From Chitinophaga oryziterrae (GTDB taxonomy: Bacteria; Bacteroidota; Bacteroidia; Chitinophagales; Chitinophagaceae): DNA of 64,000 bases. The position numbers and the translations under genes were made by a program. The stretch lies in NCBI RefSeq assembly GCF_009758125.1, contig NZ_WRXO01000005.1, positions 62,001 through 126,000 of the forward strand, read 5' to 3'. Shown in pieces: positions 15,476 through 23,652 of this stretch; within the stretch, counting starts at the first letter, position 1; each line of letters begins with the position of its first letter. Below the pieces are notes generated by a model. The model ran no database searches. It saw only the letters and a list, made by a program, of their open reading frames with translations, and was not told the origin of the DNA.

Positions 15476-18292
15476 TTAGTGAGCTTCCAGCCAGTTGATA
15501 CCTGAGCCGATTTCCACTTCTACAGGAACGGCCAGTGGAAGCGCATTCCGCATACCTTCCAGGATAAGAGGTTTGATGATGTCCACTTCATCTTTGCGGG
15601 CATCAAATACCAGCTCATCATGTACCTGTAAGATCATCTTAGAGCGAAGGTTATGCTGCTGCAATGTTTTGTGGATATTGATCATGGCCAGTTTGATCAT
15701 GTCTGCAGCAGTGCCCTGTATAGGCATGTTGATGGCATTCCTTTCTGCGTAACCGCGTACTACCGCGTTGGAGGAGTTAATGTCCTTTAACCAGCGTTTA
15801 CGGCCCAGCAAGGTTTCCACATAACCGGTTTGCTGTGCAAACCTGATTTGTGAGTCCATGTATTCCTTAATAGCAGGGTATTGCGCAAAGTAATTATCGA
15901 TCAGTGTTTTTGCTTCACTGCGGGCAATGCCCAGGTTTTCAGATAACCCGAAAGCGCTTACACCGTAAATGATCCCGAAGTTCACGCTCTTGGCATTGCG
16001 GCGCATTTCGGAAGTCACCTCGGAGAGGTCTATACCGTATACCTTCGCTGCCGTGGCCGTGTGGATATCCAGTTTATCATGAAACGCGGCCATCATCTGT
16101 TCGTCTTTACTGATGGCAGCAATGATGCGGAGTTCTATCTGTGAATAGTCGGCAGATAATAATACATGGTCTTTATCGCGGGCAACAAAAGCCTTACGTA
16201 CTTCACGTCCCCTGTCTGTGCGGATGGGGATATTCTGTAAGTTGGGATTGTTGGAGCTTAAGCGACCGGTTACAGCTACTGCCTGGTTATAGGAAGTATG
16301 TACGCGGTTTGTGCGGGGGTTCAGCATTAAAGGCAGCGCATCTACGTAGGTAGATTTCAGCTTGCTCAGTTCGCGGAACACCAGGATATCTTCTACGATC
16401 TGGTGTTTATTGGAGAGCTTCTGTAAAACGTCTTCTCCTGTAGCATACTGGCCGGTACGTGTTTTCTTTGCCTTAGGGTCGAGCTGCAGCTTTTCAAATA
16501 ATACCTCGCCCAGTTGTTTGGGAGAAGCCAGGTTGAAGCGGACACCAGCCTGTGCGTACACACTTTCTTCAGCTCTTTTTATTTCTGTATCCAGTTCCCG
16601 GGAGTAATCTGCCAATGCTTGTCTGTCGATGGCAATACCTTCGTATTCCATATCAGTTAAGACTTTCACCAGTGGATTCTCTATCTCGTAAAATACTTTT
16701 TCCACACTCTTGAGTGGTAATAAAGGGGCGAACTTTTCTTTCAGCTGCAGGGTAATATCTGCATCTTCAGCCGCATATTCCTTTATTTTATCCAGTTCCA
16801 CATCGCGCATGTTTCCCTGGTTCTTGCCTTTTTTACCTATAAGTGTTTCTATGGAAACCGGCTCGTATTGCAGGTATTGAGCGCTTAACAGGTCCATGCT
16901 GCGGCGGCCTTCCGGCTCTATGAGGTAGTGTGCCAGCATGGTATCGAACACGGGGCCTTTTATTTCTATCCCGTACCATTTCAGTACGATCATATCGTAC
17001 TTGATATTCTGACCTACAAAGAGAATGTGGGTAGCATCGAACAGGGGGCGGAATTCTTCTATAATCGCTTTAGCCGCCTGCTGGTCTGCCGGTACGGGTA
17101 CGTACCATGCTTCACCGGCAGCAAAGGCGAAACTCATGCCCACCATTTCCACGTTATTGGCATCTGTACCGGTCGTTTCTGTATCGAAAGAGATTTCCTG
17201 GCGCTGTAACAGGTTTGCCAGTAAGCTGGCCCTTTCTTCCGGTGTAGCCGCCAGGTGATAGTGATGTGCGGTATTGTTGATGTTGAATTCTGCGGTGAGG
17301 ATGCTGGGAGCCGCCTCTGATTCTTCCCGGGCAGGCTGCAGATTTGTTTCTGCCACGATGTTGCCGAAGAGGTCCAGTTGGGCGTTGCCGGAGTCTGTGG
17401 TGCTGCCGGCAGCGAAAGTTTCTCCCAGGATACGTCTGCCCAGAGTTTTAAATTCAAGTTCTGTGAATACTTCTGCCAGTAGATCTTTGTTGGATTCTCT
17501 AATGCAGAAGTCTTCTTCGTGGAAAGTTACCGGAACGTTGGTAATGATGGTGGCCAGTTGTTTGGATAAGATCGCGCTTTCAGCACCAGCTTTGATCTTC
17601 TCTCCCATTTTACCGGCTATCTTATCTGCGTTTTCCAGTACGCCTTCAAGCGTACCATACTGAGAGAGCAGCTTCATGGCTGTTTTCTCTCCTACGCCGG
17701 GGATACCGGGGATATTATCTACCGCATCTCCCATTAATCCCAGGATATCTATTACCTGGTTAACGTTCTGGATCTGCCATTTGTCGCAAACTTCCTTTAC
17801 GCCCATGATCTCTTCCTTGCTGCCCATGTATGGCGGCTTATAGATGAAGATATTGTCTCTTACCAGTTGGCCGTAGTCTTTATCCGGGGTCACCATGTAT
17901 ACGGTGTATCCGGCATCTGCGGCTTCCCAGGCGAGGGTACCTATCACGTCATCTGCTTCATAACCGTCCAGTTCTATACAGGGAATGTTAAACCCGGCGA
18001 TGATCCTTTTGATATCGGGGATAGCATCTGTGAGGTCTTCGGGAGCGTCTTCACGGTGTGCTTTATAATCGACGAAGGTGGTATGTCTTTCTGTAGGAGC
18101 GCTTGTATCAAACGCAACGGCCATGTGAGTTGGCTTCTCTTTATTGATCAGATCAAGTAAGGTAGTTGTGAAACCAAACTGCGCATTGGTGTTGCGGCCG
18201 GCGGTGGTCAGACGTGGGTTCCGGATCAATCCGTAATAGGCACGATAGATCAGTGCCATGGCATCCAGTAAAAACAGTTTCTTTTCTTGCAT
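15476..18292 (-). CDS. polA: DNA polymerase I with both exonuclease domains
   Basis: 938 residues. Order of domains: 5'-3' exonuclease (about 1-290: LLDAMALIYRAYYG, GYEADDVIGTLA, GIPGVGEKTA), 3'-5' exonuclease (about 330-520) and family A polymerase (about 550-938). The proofreading site looks intact: FDTETTG (Exo I), FVGQNIKYDM (Exo II) and YAAEDAD (Exo III). Polymerase motifs A (DYSQIELRI), B (RRNAKSVNFGIIYG) and C (QVHDEL) are all present. It fills gaps and removes primers in repair and Okazaki maturation. I use the ATG at 18292 (MQEKKLFLLDAMALIYRAYYG); the upstream extension is hydrophobic and absent from the family. Confidence 0.97.
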   Translation of the reverse strand: MQEKKLFLLDAMALIYRAYYGLIRNPRLTTAGRNTNAQFGFTTTLLDLINKEKPTHMAVAFDTSAPTERHTTFVDYKAHREDAPEDLTDAIPDIKRIIAGFNIPCIELDGYEADDVIGTLAWEAADAGYTVYMVTPDKDYGQLVRDNIFIYKPPYMGSKEEIMGVKEVCDKWQIQNVNQVIDILGLMGDAVDNIPGIPGVGEKTAMKLLSQYGTLEGVLENADKIAGKMGEKIKAGAESAILSKQLATIITNVPVTFHEEDFCIRESNKDLLAEVFTELEFKTLGRRILGETFAAGSTTDSGNAQLDLFGNIVAETNLQPAREESEAAPSILTAEFNINNTAHHYHLAATPEERASLLANLLQRQEISFDTETTGTDANNVEMVGMSFAFAAGEAWYVPVPADQQAAKAIIEEFRPLFDATHILFVGQNIKYDMIVLKWYGIEIKGPVFDTMLAHYLIEPEGRRSMDLLSAQYLQYEPVSIETLIGKKGKNQGNMRDVELDKIKEYAAEDADITLQLKEKFAPLLPLKSVEKVFYEIENPLVKVLTDMEYEGIAIDRQALADYSRELDTEIKRAEESVYAQAGVRFNLASPKQLGEVLFEKLQLDPKAKKTRTGQYATGEDVLQKLSNKHQIVEDILVFRELSKLKSTYVDALPLMLNPRTNRVHTSYNQAVAVTGRLSSNNPNLQNIPIRTDRGREVRKAFVARDKDHVLLSADYSQIELRIIAAISKDEQMMAAFHDKLDIHTATAAKVYGIDLSEVTSEMRRNAKSVNFGIIYGVSAFGLSENLGIARSEAKTLIDNYFAQYPAIKEYMDSQIRFAQQTGYVETLLGRKRWLKDINSSNAVVRGYAERNAINMPIQGTAADMIKLAMINIHKTLQQHNLRSKMILQVHDELVFDARKDEVDIIKPLILEGMRNALPLAVPVEVEIGSGINWLEAH

Positions 18293-18350
18293 TTGCCAAA
18301 AATAGGTATCAATTATGAAATAAATGATCTTTGTGTACAAAGAAAAAGGG

Positions 18351-18707
18351 ATGAAGAAAATATATCATTTGTCTAGTTGTAGTACCTGTAAACGCATTCT
18401 GGACGCGATCGATGCAAGCGGGAACGGGTTTGTTTTACAGGATATCAAAACAGAAAAGATTACCCCTGCGCAGTTGGAAGAGATGCATAAGCTGAGCGGG
18501 AGTTATGAAGCGCTTTTTAGTCGCCGGTCTATGAAGTACCGGCCTATGGGTTTGCATGAAAAAGAATTAACGGAGAAAGATTATCATGATCTGATTTTAC
18601 AGGAATATTCTTTTTTGAAGCGTCCGGTAGCGATAGTGGGAAAACAGATTTTTATAGGAAGTGATAAGAAGACGGTAGAAGGGTTGGAAGCAGTAGCGCC
18701 GAAATAG
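18351..18707 (+). CDS. ArsC/Spx-family protein
   Basis: 118 residues with the thioredoxin-like ArsC/Spx fold: Cys10-x-x-Cys13 in LSSCSTCKRIL, QDIKTEKITPAQLEEMHKLSG, FSRRSMKYR and the C-terminal LKRPVAIVGKQIFIGSDKK (the cis-Pro region). Members are either arsenate reductases or Spx-like RNA polymerase-binding regulators; the sequence alone does not decide. No ars genes are near. An ATG at 18324 is in frame, but MKKIYHLSSCSTC at 18351 matches family N-termini. The gene is divergent from polA with under 60 bases between starts, so the promoters overlap. Confidence 0.88.
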   Translation: MKKIYHLSSCSTCKRILDAIDASGNGFVLQDIKTEKITPAQLEEMHKLSGSYEALFSRRSMKYRPMGLHEKELTEKDYHDLILQEYSFLKRPVAIVGKQIFIGSDKKTVEGLEAVAPK

Positions 18708-18729
18708 GTGATAATATCCTGAAATAACT

Positions 18730-18755
18730 AAAAAGGAGCCTCGTGGCTCCTTTTT
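18730..18755. terminator. Bidirectional terminator
   Basis: Stem AAAAAGGAGCC/GGCTCCTTTTT with TCGT loop; T-runs on both strands serve the convergent Spx-like and glycosyltransferase genes. It lies 1 base from the glycosyltransferase stop. Confidence 0.85.
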
Positions 18756-19850
18756 TTATAATGATTTTACGAAATTCTGTACGATAGGTTTGTACTGCTC
18801 CATATCTTCTTCATGTTCAAAAGATTTGAAGGGGAAGGAAGCGGCGGCTAACAGGGCATCGCTAAGATTGAATTTATCCTGGGGAATATTATAGAAATAG
18901 CCCTTTTCCATCAGGAATTTACCCAGGTATTCCTGTTCAGACTGGCCAGGAGTAGGGATCAGGATGGCTTTCTTGTTTAGTTTTACCAGATCCATAAGAG
19001 TGGTATACCCCGAGCGGCTCAATACCATTCCCGAAGCCAGCATAGCTTCATTCAGTTCGTTCGCGTTCAGGTGGTTTATCTGCTGGATATGCGGAGTGAT
19101 CTGTTGTTTTTCCGGAGTACCGGGTTTTCCGCTCACAATTAAAGCACTGATAGGCAATGATTTAACCTGTTCCAATACCATTTTCTCCAGGTTAGAACGC
19201 TGAGGTTCCGGGCCGGAGATCAGTACCAGCAGATCATATTGTTTCTGTACGCCGGTACGGTTCACAAACCGGCTGAGGCAACCAAGGTAGGTAGTATTCG
19301 GTGGTAATACTTTGGGATGTGCCAGTATCCCGGAAAGGTTATTGCTGCCCGCATAATCGGGAATCCAGCAGGCACTATAGCGGCGGATGTACTTGTAATT
19401 AAGTTGTTGCAGGCATTTTTCGATGATCCCTCCAAACGGTGTTTTTATCAATAACTGATGGGAAATGAACACAGTAGGGATCTGGCTATGGTATAACCCA
19501 AAGCGGTTATCAGAAATCACTGCATCTATATGATGTTCTTTTACAACACCTTGCAGCCATTTTTGCTCGTATTTTATGCTCTTAACGATCTTAGGGATCT
19601 GCTGAATGATTTTGATACCGAAAAACCAGCCTTTCTGGGCATATTGGATACGGTAACCAGGCAGGGGAAGGATGGTAATCTGAGGGAATTCCTGCTGCAA
19701 AAGAGCGGCATGTTTCCCTTCTGCTGCAATAACTACTTCGCAGCCAGCGTTTAGTATTTCATGGATAAGCGGGATGTCGCGTGTGGCGTGTCCCAGCCCC
19801 CAGTCAAGCGGAACTACCAGTATTTTTTTGCGCGTAGAAATTGTGGACAA
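18756..19850 (-). CDS. MurG-like (GT28-type) glycosyltransferase
   Basis: 364 residues in two Rossmann-like halves. The N-terminal motif KILVVPLDWGLGHATRDIPL has the Gly-x-Gly-His acceptor loop; the C-terminal nucleotide-sugar site shows LSRSGYTTLMDLVKLNKKAILIPTPGQSEQEY, as in MurG. The donor and acceptor are unknown; archaeal and bacterial relatives act on lipid-linked or cell-surface acceptors at the inner membrane. There is no ATG at the start: the frame opens with TTG at 19850 and no in-frame Met occurs before the GLGH motif, so a TTG start is likely. Confidence 0.87.
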   Translation of the reverse strand: MSTISTRKKILVVPLDWGLGHATRDIPLIHEILNAGCEVVIAAEGKHAALLQQEFPQITILPLPGYRIQYAQKGWFFGIKIIQQIPKIVKSIKYEQKWLQGVVKEHHIDAVISDNRFGLYHSQIPTVFISHQLLIKTPFGGIIEKCLQQLNYKYIRRYSACWIPDYAGSNNLSGILAHPKVLPPNTTYLGCLSRFVNRTGVQKQYDLLVLISGPEPQRSNLEKMVLEQVKSLPISALIVSGKPGTPEKQQITPHIQQINHLNANELNEAMLASGMVLSRSGYTTLMDLVKLNKKAILIPTPGQSEQEYLGKFLMEKGYFYNIPQDKFNLSDALLAAASFPFKSFEHEEDMEQYKPIVQNFVKSL

Positions 19851-19961
19851 ATATTTGAAATTTTTACGAAATTAGCTTAATTTAGAAATGCGCACTGTTA
19901 AGAAAAGGTAAACTCTCAGGCAGACTGGCATTATATTTTAGCAGAGAACACAACTAAGAGT

Positions 19962-20090
19962 ATGATAACTAGAAAATGGCTGACTATCTTTTTACTGTGC
20001 GGCACTTTAAGCATGATCGGACAGGGCTGTAAGGTATTTAAAAAGAACGACTGCGGGTGCCCTACCATGAATAAGAAGCGCATGCATTGA
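19962..20090 (+). CDS. 42-residue Cys-rich probable lipoprotein
   Basis: A very short gene. The peptide begins with a signal sequence (MITRKWLTIFLLCGTLSMIG), then QGC with Cys23 as a possible lipidation site, and ends with a tight polar tail KVFKKNDCGCPTMNKKRMH. The Cys-Gly-Cys-Pro element after a KK-N-D run looks conserved in character among tiny Bacteroidota envelope proteins, as far as I remember them, but I cannot name a family. A near -7 element (TATATTTT, one mismatch) lies about 25 bases upstream. Function unknown. Confidence 0.6.
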   Translation: MITRKWLTIFLLCGTLSMIGQGCKVFKKNDCGCPTMNKKRMH

Positions 20091-20156
20091 TTTGTAAATG
20101 CTTTAGAAACAAGAATATCACATCCAGTTAATCGAATATGCCGAGCCACGCTAATT

Positions 20157-20462
20157 ATGAAAACCTTGGGAATTGAAGAACAATTTCGAAGTGGAACTGT
20201 CAAATTATTTCAGATGAAACAGGTAGAGAGGGATTTATTGATCTTACTGCATGAGGATCGGTATAATGAACAACAAATCCAGTATGCAGTTAAACAAATA
20301 AGCGATATGCTGACCGTGGTAGAGACCATGGACTACCTATGCAATGTGATGGAAGTTGCTGATTGTAATAGAAACCGAGTTACCAGTAAACGGACAATAC
20401 TTAAGAAAGTATTTGCAAGGAGAGAACACAAGCCTTTTGAATTCATTATTCATAAGAACTAG
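20157..20462 (+). CDS. Hypothetical protein, 101 residues
   Basis: Not recognised. Charged, mostly alpha-helical in appearance, with no signal peptide or membrane segment; two cysteines (residues about 62 and 70). The C-terminal part is basic (SKRTILKKVFARREHKPF). It follows the tiny lipoprotein gene by 66 bases and precedes the arginase-fold gene by 143. Codon use is not strongly biased, so it is only moderately supported as a real gene. Confidence 0.45.
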   Translation: MKTLGIEEQFRSGTVKLFQMKQVERDLLILLHEDRYNEQQIQYAVKQISDMLTVVETMDYLCNVMEVADCNRNRVTSKRTILKKVFARREHKPFEFIIHKN

Positions 20463-20573
20463 TCAGCGCTTTAGAGTTACGTGTAGTGTACACGATCTCC
20501 ATATCCTCGTTACAAAAACAATAGTCAGTTATCTCGTTAGCTTACTAGACAGCGCAAGCATGTCTTTTTTTCG

Positions 20574-20581
20574 TAGGTTTG
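20574..20581 (+). promoter_or_regulatory. -7 element of arginase-fold gene
   Basis: TAGGTTTG, exact TAnnTTTG match, 24 bases before the ATG at 20606; it rules out the longer frame that begins with TTG at 20579. Confidence 0.7.
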
Positions 20582-20605
20582 CCGCCAAACCAAATAACAG
20601 TTGTG

Positions 20606-21745
20606 ATGGCAGACTTCTCGCTCCTGCATGATTATTTACTTCCCATTTCCAAAGCAACCCTGAATGACGATCAGGAATATGATGAATACCAGATAGGTGG
20701 TATCGTTGATCTGTATGAAGAAGGGCATACGCCCGACCTTGATGCAGCAGACATCGTATTGCTGGGCGTTGGGGAAGATCGTGGTTATGGTCCTGGTAAA
20801 AAAGGAGGTGATGCGGCAGATATCATCCGCCGTGAATTTTACAATTTATATTACTGGCATAAAGACGTACAGGTAGCCGATCTGGGAAACCTCAGAAGAG
20901 GCTCTTCGCTGAAAGATACTTATGCAGCACTGAGAACTGTTTTAGCAGAGATGATCAATGCCGGCAAAACGGTGATCATTTTGGGTGGGTCCCATGATCT
21001 TACTTATGCGCAATACAAAGCGTACAGCTCTCAGAAATATGTGATTGAAGCGACTGTAGCAGATGCGCTGATAGACCTTAAAGAAGAATCGCCCATACCG
21101 GCAGATAGCTTTTTAATGGAGATGCTGACAGAGCAGCCCAACTACATCCGTCATTATAACCACATCGGATTCCAGAGTTATTATGTACATCCGCGTATGC
21201 TGGAGACGCTGGACAAGCTGCGGTTCGACTGCTATCGCCTGGGTAAGGTACGTGAAAACCTGGAGGAGATTGAGCCGGTGCTGCGTAATACGGACCTGTT
21301 CAGCCTTGATATCAATATCATCAAACATAATGATGCTCCAGCCAATATCCTTTCTCCGAATGGTCTTGGTGGAGATGAAGCCTGTGCCCTCTCCCGCTAT
21401 GCCGGAATGAGTAGTCGACTGAGTACTTATGGTATTTATGGCTATCGCCCGGAAAGAGACAGGGATAATCTTACAGCCAGGCAGATATCCCAGATGTTAT
21501 GGTACTTTATGGACGGATATGCCGTGAAGAATAAAGAGGCGCTGCTGGAAAACCGGGATGCTTTCTGGGAGTTCAGTATCGTGAGTGAAGATATCAATAC
21601 GGTATTCCTGAAGAGTAAGAAAACGCATCGTTGGTGGATGCAGTTGCCGGGTAAAGAATTTGTACCCTGCTCTTACACTGATTATGTAATGGCCAGTAAT
21701 AATGAAATGCCGGAAAGGTGGCTGAGACACCAGGAAAGACTATAA
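20606..21745 (+). CDS. Arginase/formimidoylglutamase-fold protein, degenerate metal site
   Basis: 379 residues of the ureohydrolase fold: GVGEDRGYGPGKKGG near residue 55, ILGGSHDLTY with His130, and the strand SLDIN at 233-237. Active arginases bind two Mn ions through GGDH, DAHxD and DxD. Here the first His is kept, but the second motif reads EATVAD (148-153), where the His and the second Asp are replaced, and the third reads DIN with Asn237 in place of Asp. So at least three ligands are changed. Annotation pipelines usually call such Bacteroidota proteins formimidoylglutamase; I would not assert that activity. No histidine-degradation genes are nearby. The gene ends at a terminator at 21751. 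Confidence 0.85.
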   Translation: MADFSLLHDYLLPISKATLNDDQEYDEYQIGGIVDLYEEGHTPDLDAADIVLLGVGEDRGYGPGKKGGDAADIIRREFYNLYYWHKDVQVADLGNLRRGSSLKDTYAALRTVLAEMINAGKTVIILGGSHDLTYAQYKAYSSQKYVIEATVADALIDLKEESPIPADSFLMEMLTEQPNYIRHYNHIGFQSYYVHPRMLETLDKLRFDCYRLGKVRENLEEIEPVLRNTDLFSLDINIIKHNDAPANILSPNGLGGDEACALSRYAGMSSRLSTYGIYGYRPERDRDNLTARQISQMLWYFMDGYAVKNKEALLENRDAFWEFSIVSEDINTVFLKSKKTHRWWMQLPGKEFVPCSYTDYVMASNNEMPERWLRHQERL

Positions 21746-21750
21746 AAACG

Positions 21751-21784
21751 AAACGCGGAATCCTTTACAGGAATTCCGCGTTTT
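21751..21784 (+). terminator. Terminator after arginase-fold gene
   Basis: GC-rich stem AAACGCGGAAT.../...ATTCCGCGTTT with one bulged base, followed by TTTT. Confidence 0.75.
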
Positions 21785-21800
21785 ACATTATGGCAAGTTC

Positions 21801-22211
21801 TTAGGAATGCATACTCGCTAATAATTCTATTACCCTGTTTTTGAGATATTCTGCTTTGTTATCAGTTACGATCATATCGTCATTAAGGCCCGGTAATGTC
21901 AACGGTCTTTTCTTCTCTGCACGAACTTCTATATTTTTAAAATAAGCTTCTTTCTTCTCTACCCATAATTGCTGTGATACCTGTAAAGATTCCCGGCGAT
22001 TATTATCCAGCTTAGTGTATAACTGACGGTATACAGTATTCAGCAGGCTGTCCATTTCTGTGTAATACAGCAAGGCGCAATTGTACACATTATTCCCTTC
22101 ACTAAGGCAATGCTGATAACGTAATTCGAGAGAGTCTACAGTGGTTTTACTGGCTTGAGAGAAAACATTCAGGCATATGCACAATGGCAGGCATAGTAAT
22201 AGTAACTTCAT
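21801..22211 (-). CDS. Secreted LprI/DUF1311-family protein
   Basis: 136 residues with a signal peptide (MKLLLLCLPLCICLNVFSQ). The mature part resembles the DUF1311/LprI N-terminal family: YQHCLSEGNNVYNCALLYYTEMDSLLNTVYRQLYTKLDN then LQVSQQLWVEKKEAYF, with paired cysteines. Some members inhibit lysozyme; most are uncharacterised periplasmic proteins. I start at the ATG at 22211; the longer frame would run through the -7 element at 22234. Confidence 0.8.
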   Translation of the reverse strand: MKLLLLCLPLCICLNVFSQASKTTVDSLELRYQHCLSEGNNVYNCALLYYTEMDSLLNTVYRQLYTKLDNNRRESLQVSQQLWVEKKEAYFKNIEVRAEKKRPLTLPGLNDDMIVTDNKAEYLKNRVIELLASMHS

Positions 22212-22233
22212 AGGATAGCAAATATTAGGACCG

Positions 22234-22241
22234 CAAATATA
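22234..22241 (-). promoter_or_regulatory. -7 element of LprI-like gene
   Basis: Minus strand TATATTTG, exact consensus match, 22 bases upstream of the ATG at 22211. Confidence 0.65.
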
Positions 22242-22280
22242 GCAAAATAACGCAATATCGTAAATGAAGTATATATGAAA

Positions 22281-22322
22281 AATGCCGGTCAAAAGCACCC
22301 CTGAGGGCAGCTGACCGGCATT
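22281..22322 (-). terminator. Hairpin after the M16 gene pair
   Basis: Eleven-base perfect arms AATGCCGGTCA (22281-22291) and TGACCGGCATT (22312-22322) enclose a 20-base loop that holds a smaller GC stem. It lies 17 bases beyond the stop of the M16 partner gene. The T-run on the minus strand is short. Confidence 0.65.
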
Positions 22323-22339
22323 TAAGCGTATCCTTTTAA

Positions 22340-23623
22340 TTATATCACTACCAGCTCGTAGAAGTCTTCCGGTGTAAAGTATTGCTGTGCAAGTTGTTGC
22401 AATTCTCCCGCCGTAATCGTCTTAATGGTACGGATATTATTGTAGAAATAATTTTCGTCCAGATCGTTGAGGATCAGGTTTTTCCAGCGTTGGATGATCT
22501 GGAAAGCACCATCGAGGTCGCCCAGGATGGAACCGATCATGAAGTTCCTTACAAGATGCAGTTCCTCTTCCGGTACTTCTTCCTGCTGTAAGGTGTGCAG
22601 TTCTTTGTAAATCTCTTTGATCGTCGCCTCACAAACATCGCGTCCGGCCTCTGTGTGGATGTTAATCGCACTGCTTTGGCGGAAGTTATAGATCTGTGAA
22701 GAGATACCATAGGTGTATCCTTTTTCTTCCCTGATGTTGCTCATCAGGCGGGAGCCAAAATAGCCACCGAAGATGGTATTCAGTACCAGCATCTTAGGGA
22801 AATCCGGATGATAGCGGTTAGGGAAATGACGTGCAACACGTACTGCGCCCTGTACCCCGTTCTCATCATTAAAAATGCGGAACTTCTTTTCTTCTGCCGG
22901 TAAGATAGGCATCTGTGGCCTTATGATGGTCGTTTCCCCGTTCCATTTGGTAGTACCAAAGTACTGATTGAGGAGCGGGATCATATTTGCAGGCAGGTTT
23001 CCGGCTACAAATATTTTGCAGTTATTGTAAGTATAGTGCTGTTTGTAAAAAGCGTGTAAGGTTTGCGTCTGCAAAGCGTCATATGCTTCCATGCTGCTCA
23101 CCCTGCCATAAGGATGAAACTCTCCGAACAGGTATTTATCAATATGTCTGTTCGCTACGAAATCACATTTCTGCAGGTTTACCGCCAGGCGTTGCTTCAT
23201 GTTCTGCTGGAAAGTAGCCAGTTCCTCTTCAGAAAAAGAGGGGTCCAGGATCACTTCCTGCATTACAGGCAACAGTTGTGTCAGGTGTTTGGTGAGGCAA
23301 TGCAGGGTATATGTTGCCGTCTCATGGTGGCTGTTACGGTTCAGGTAAGCACCATGATAATCAATGCTTTCGTTTATTTCCAGGGCAGAATGTTTACTAC
23401 TTCCGTTCTTCATGAGGAAATTGGCAGCAGATGCTACCAGGTTCTCTGTTTCGAACCAGCTACCGCCGGGAAAAACCATTTCAAGCTGTAGCGTATCCTG
23501 TTCATCGGACTTCACTACATAAACAGGAATACCGTTATCCAGGGTGAATTTCTCACAAGGTTTCAGCGTAATGTCGAAATCGACGGCATCCTTTATCTCA
23601 GGGGCAATTTTCCGATTTATCAT
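22340..23623 (-). CDS. M16-family protein lacking the zinc motif (partner subunit)
   Basis: 427 residues of the M16 (pitrilysin/processing peptidase) fold. Where catalytic members have HxxEH, this one reads AANFLMKNGSSKHSALEIN, so no zinc site. It keeps the conserved Arg/Tyr substrate-binding region SRLMSNIREEKGYTYGISS in the C-terminal half, as alpha-type partner subunits do. It is encoded 29 bases downstream of the catalytic M16 gene on the same strand, which suggests a heterodimeric peptidase. Predicted cytoplasmic: no signal peptide is seen. Confidence 0.9.
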   Translation of the reverse strand: MINRKIAPEIKDAVDFDITLKPCEKFTLDNGIPVYVVKSDEQDTLQLEMVFPGGSWFETENLVASAANFLMKNGSSKHSALEINESIDYHGAYLNRNSHHETATYTLHCLTKHLTQLLPVMQEVILDPSFSEEELATFQQNMKQRLAVNLQKCDFVANRHIDKYLFGEFHPYGRVSSMEAYDALQTQTLHAFYKQHYTYNNCKIFVAGNLPANMIPLLNQYFGTTKWNGETTIIRPQMPILPAEEKKFRIFNDENGVQGAVRVARHFPNRYHPDFPKMLVLNTIFGGYFGSRLMSNIREEKGYTYGISSQIYNFRQSSAINIHTEAGRDVCEATIKEIYKELHTLQQEEVPEEELHLVRNFMIGSILGDLDGAFQIIQRWKNLILNDLDENYFYNNIRTIKTITAGELQQLAQQYFTPEDFYELVVI

Positions 23624-23652
23624 TAATCTATTTGAATAGTTATTTATCCGGA

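Noticed and set aside
20356..20631. 91-codon plus-strand frame overlapping two genes
   Set aside because: Starts with TTG inside the 101-residue hypothetical gene and ends inside the arginase-fold gene; the -7 element at 20574 would lie in it.
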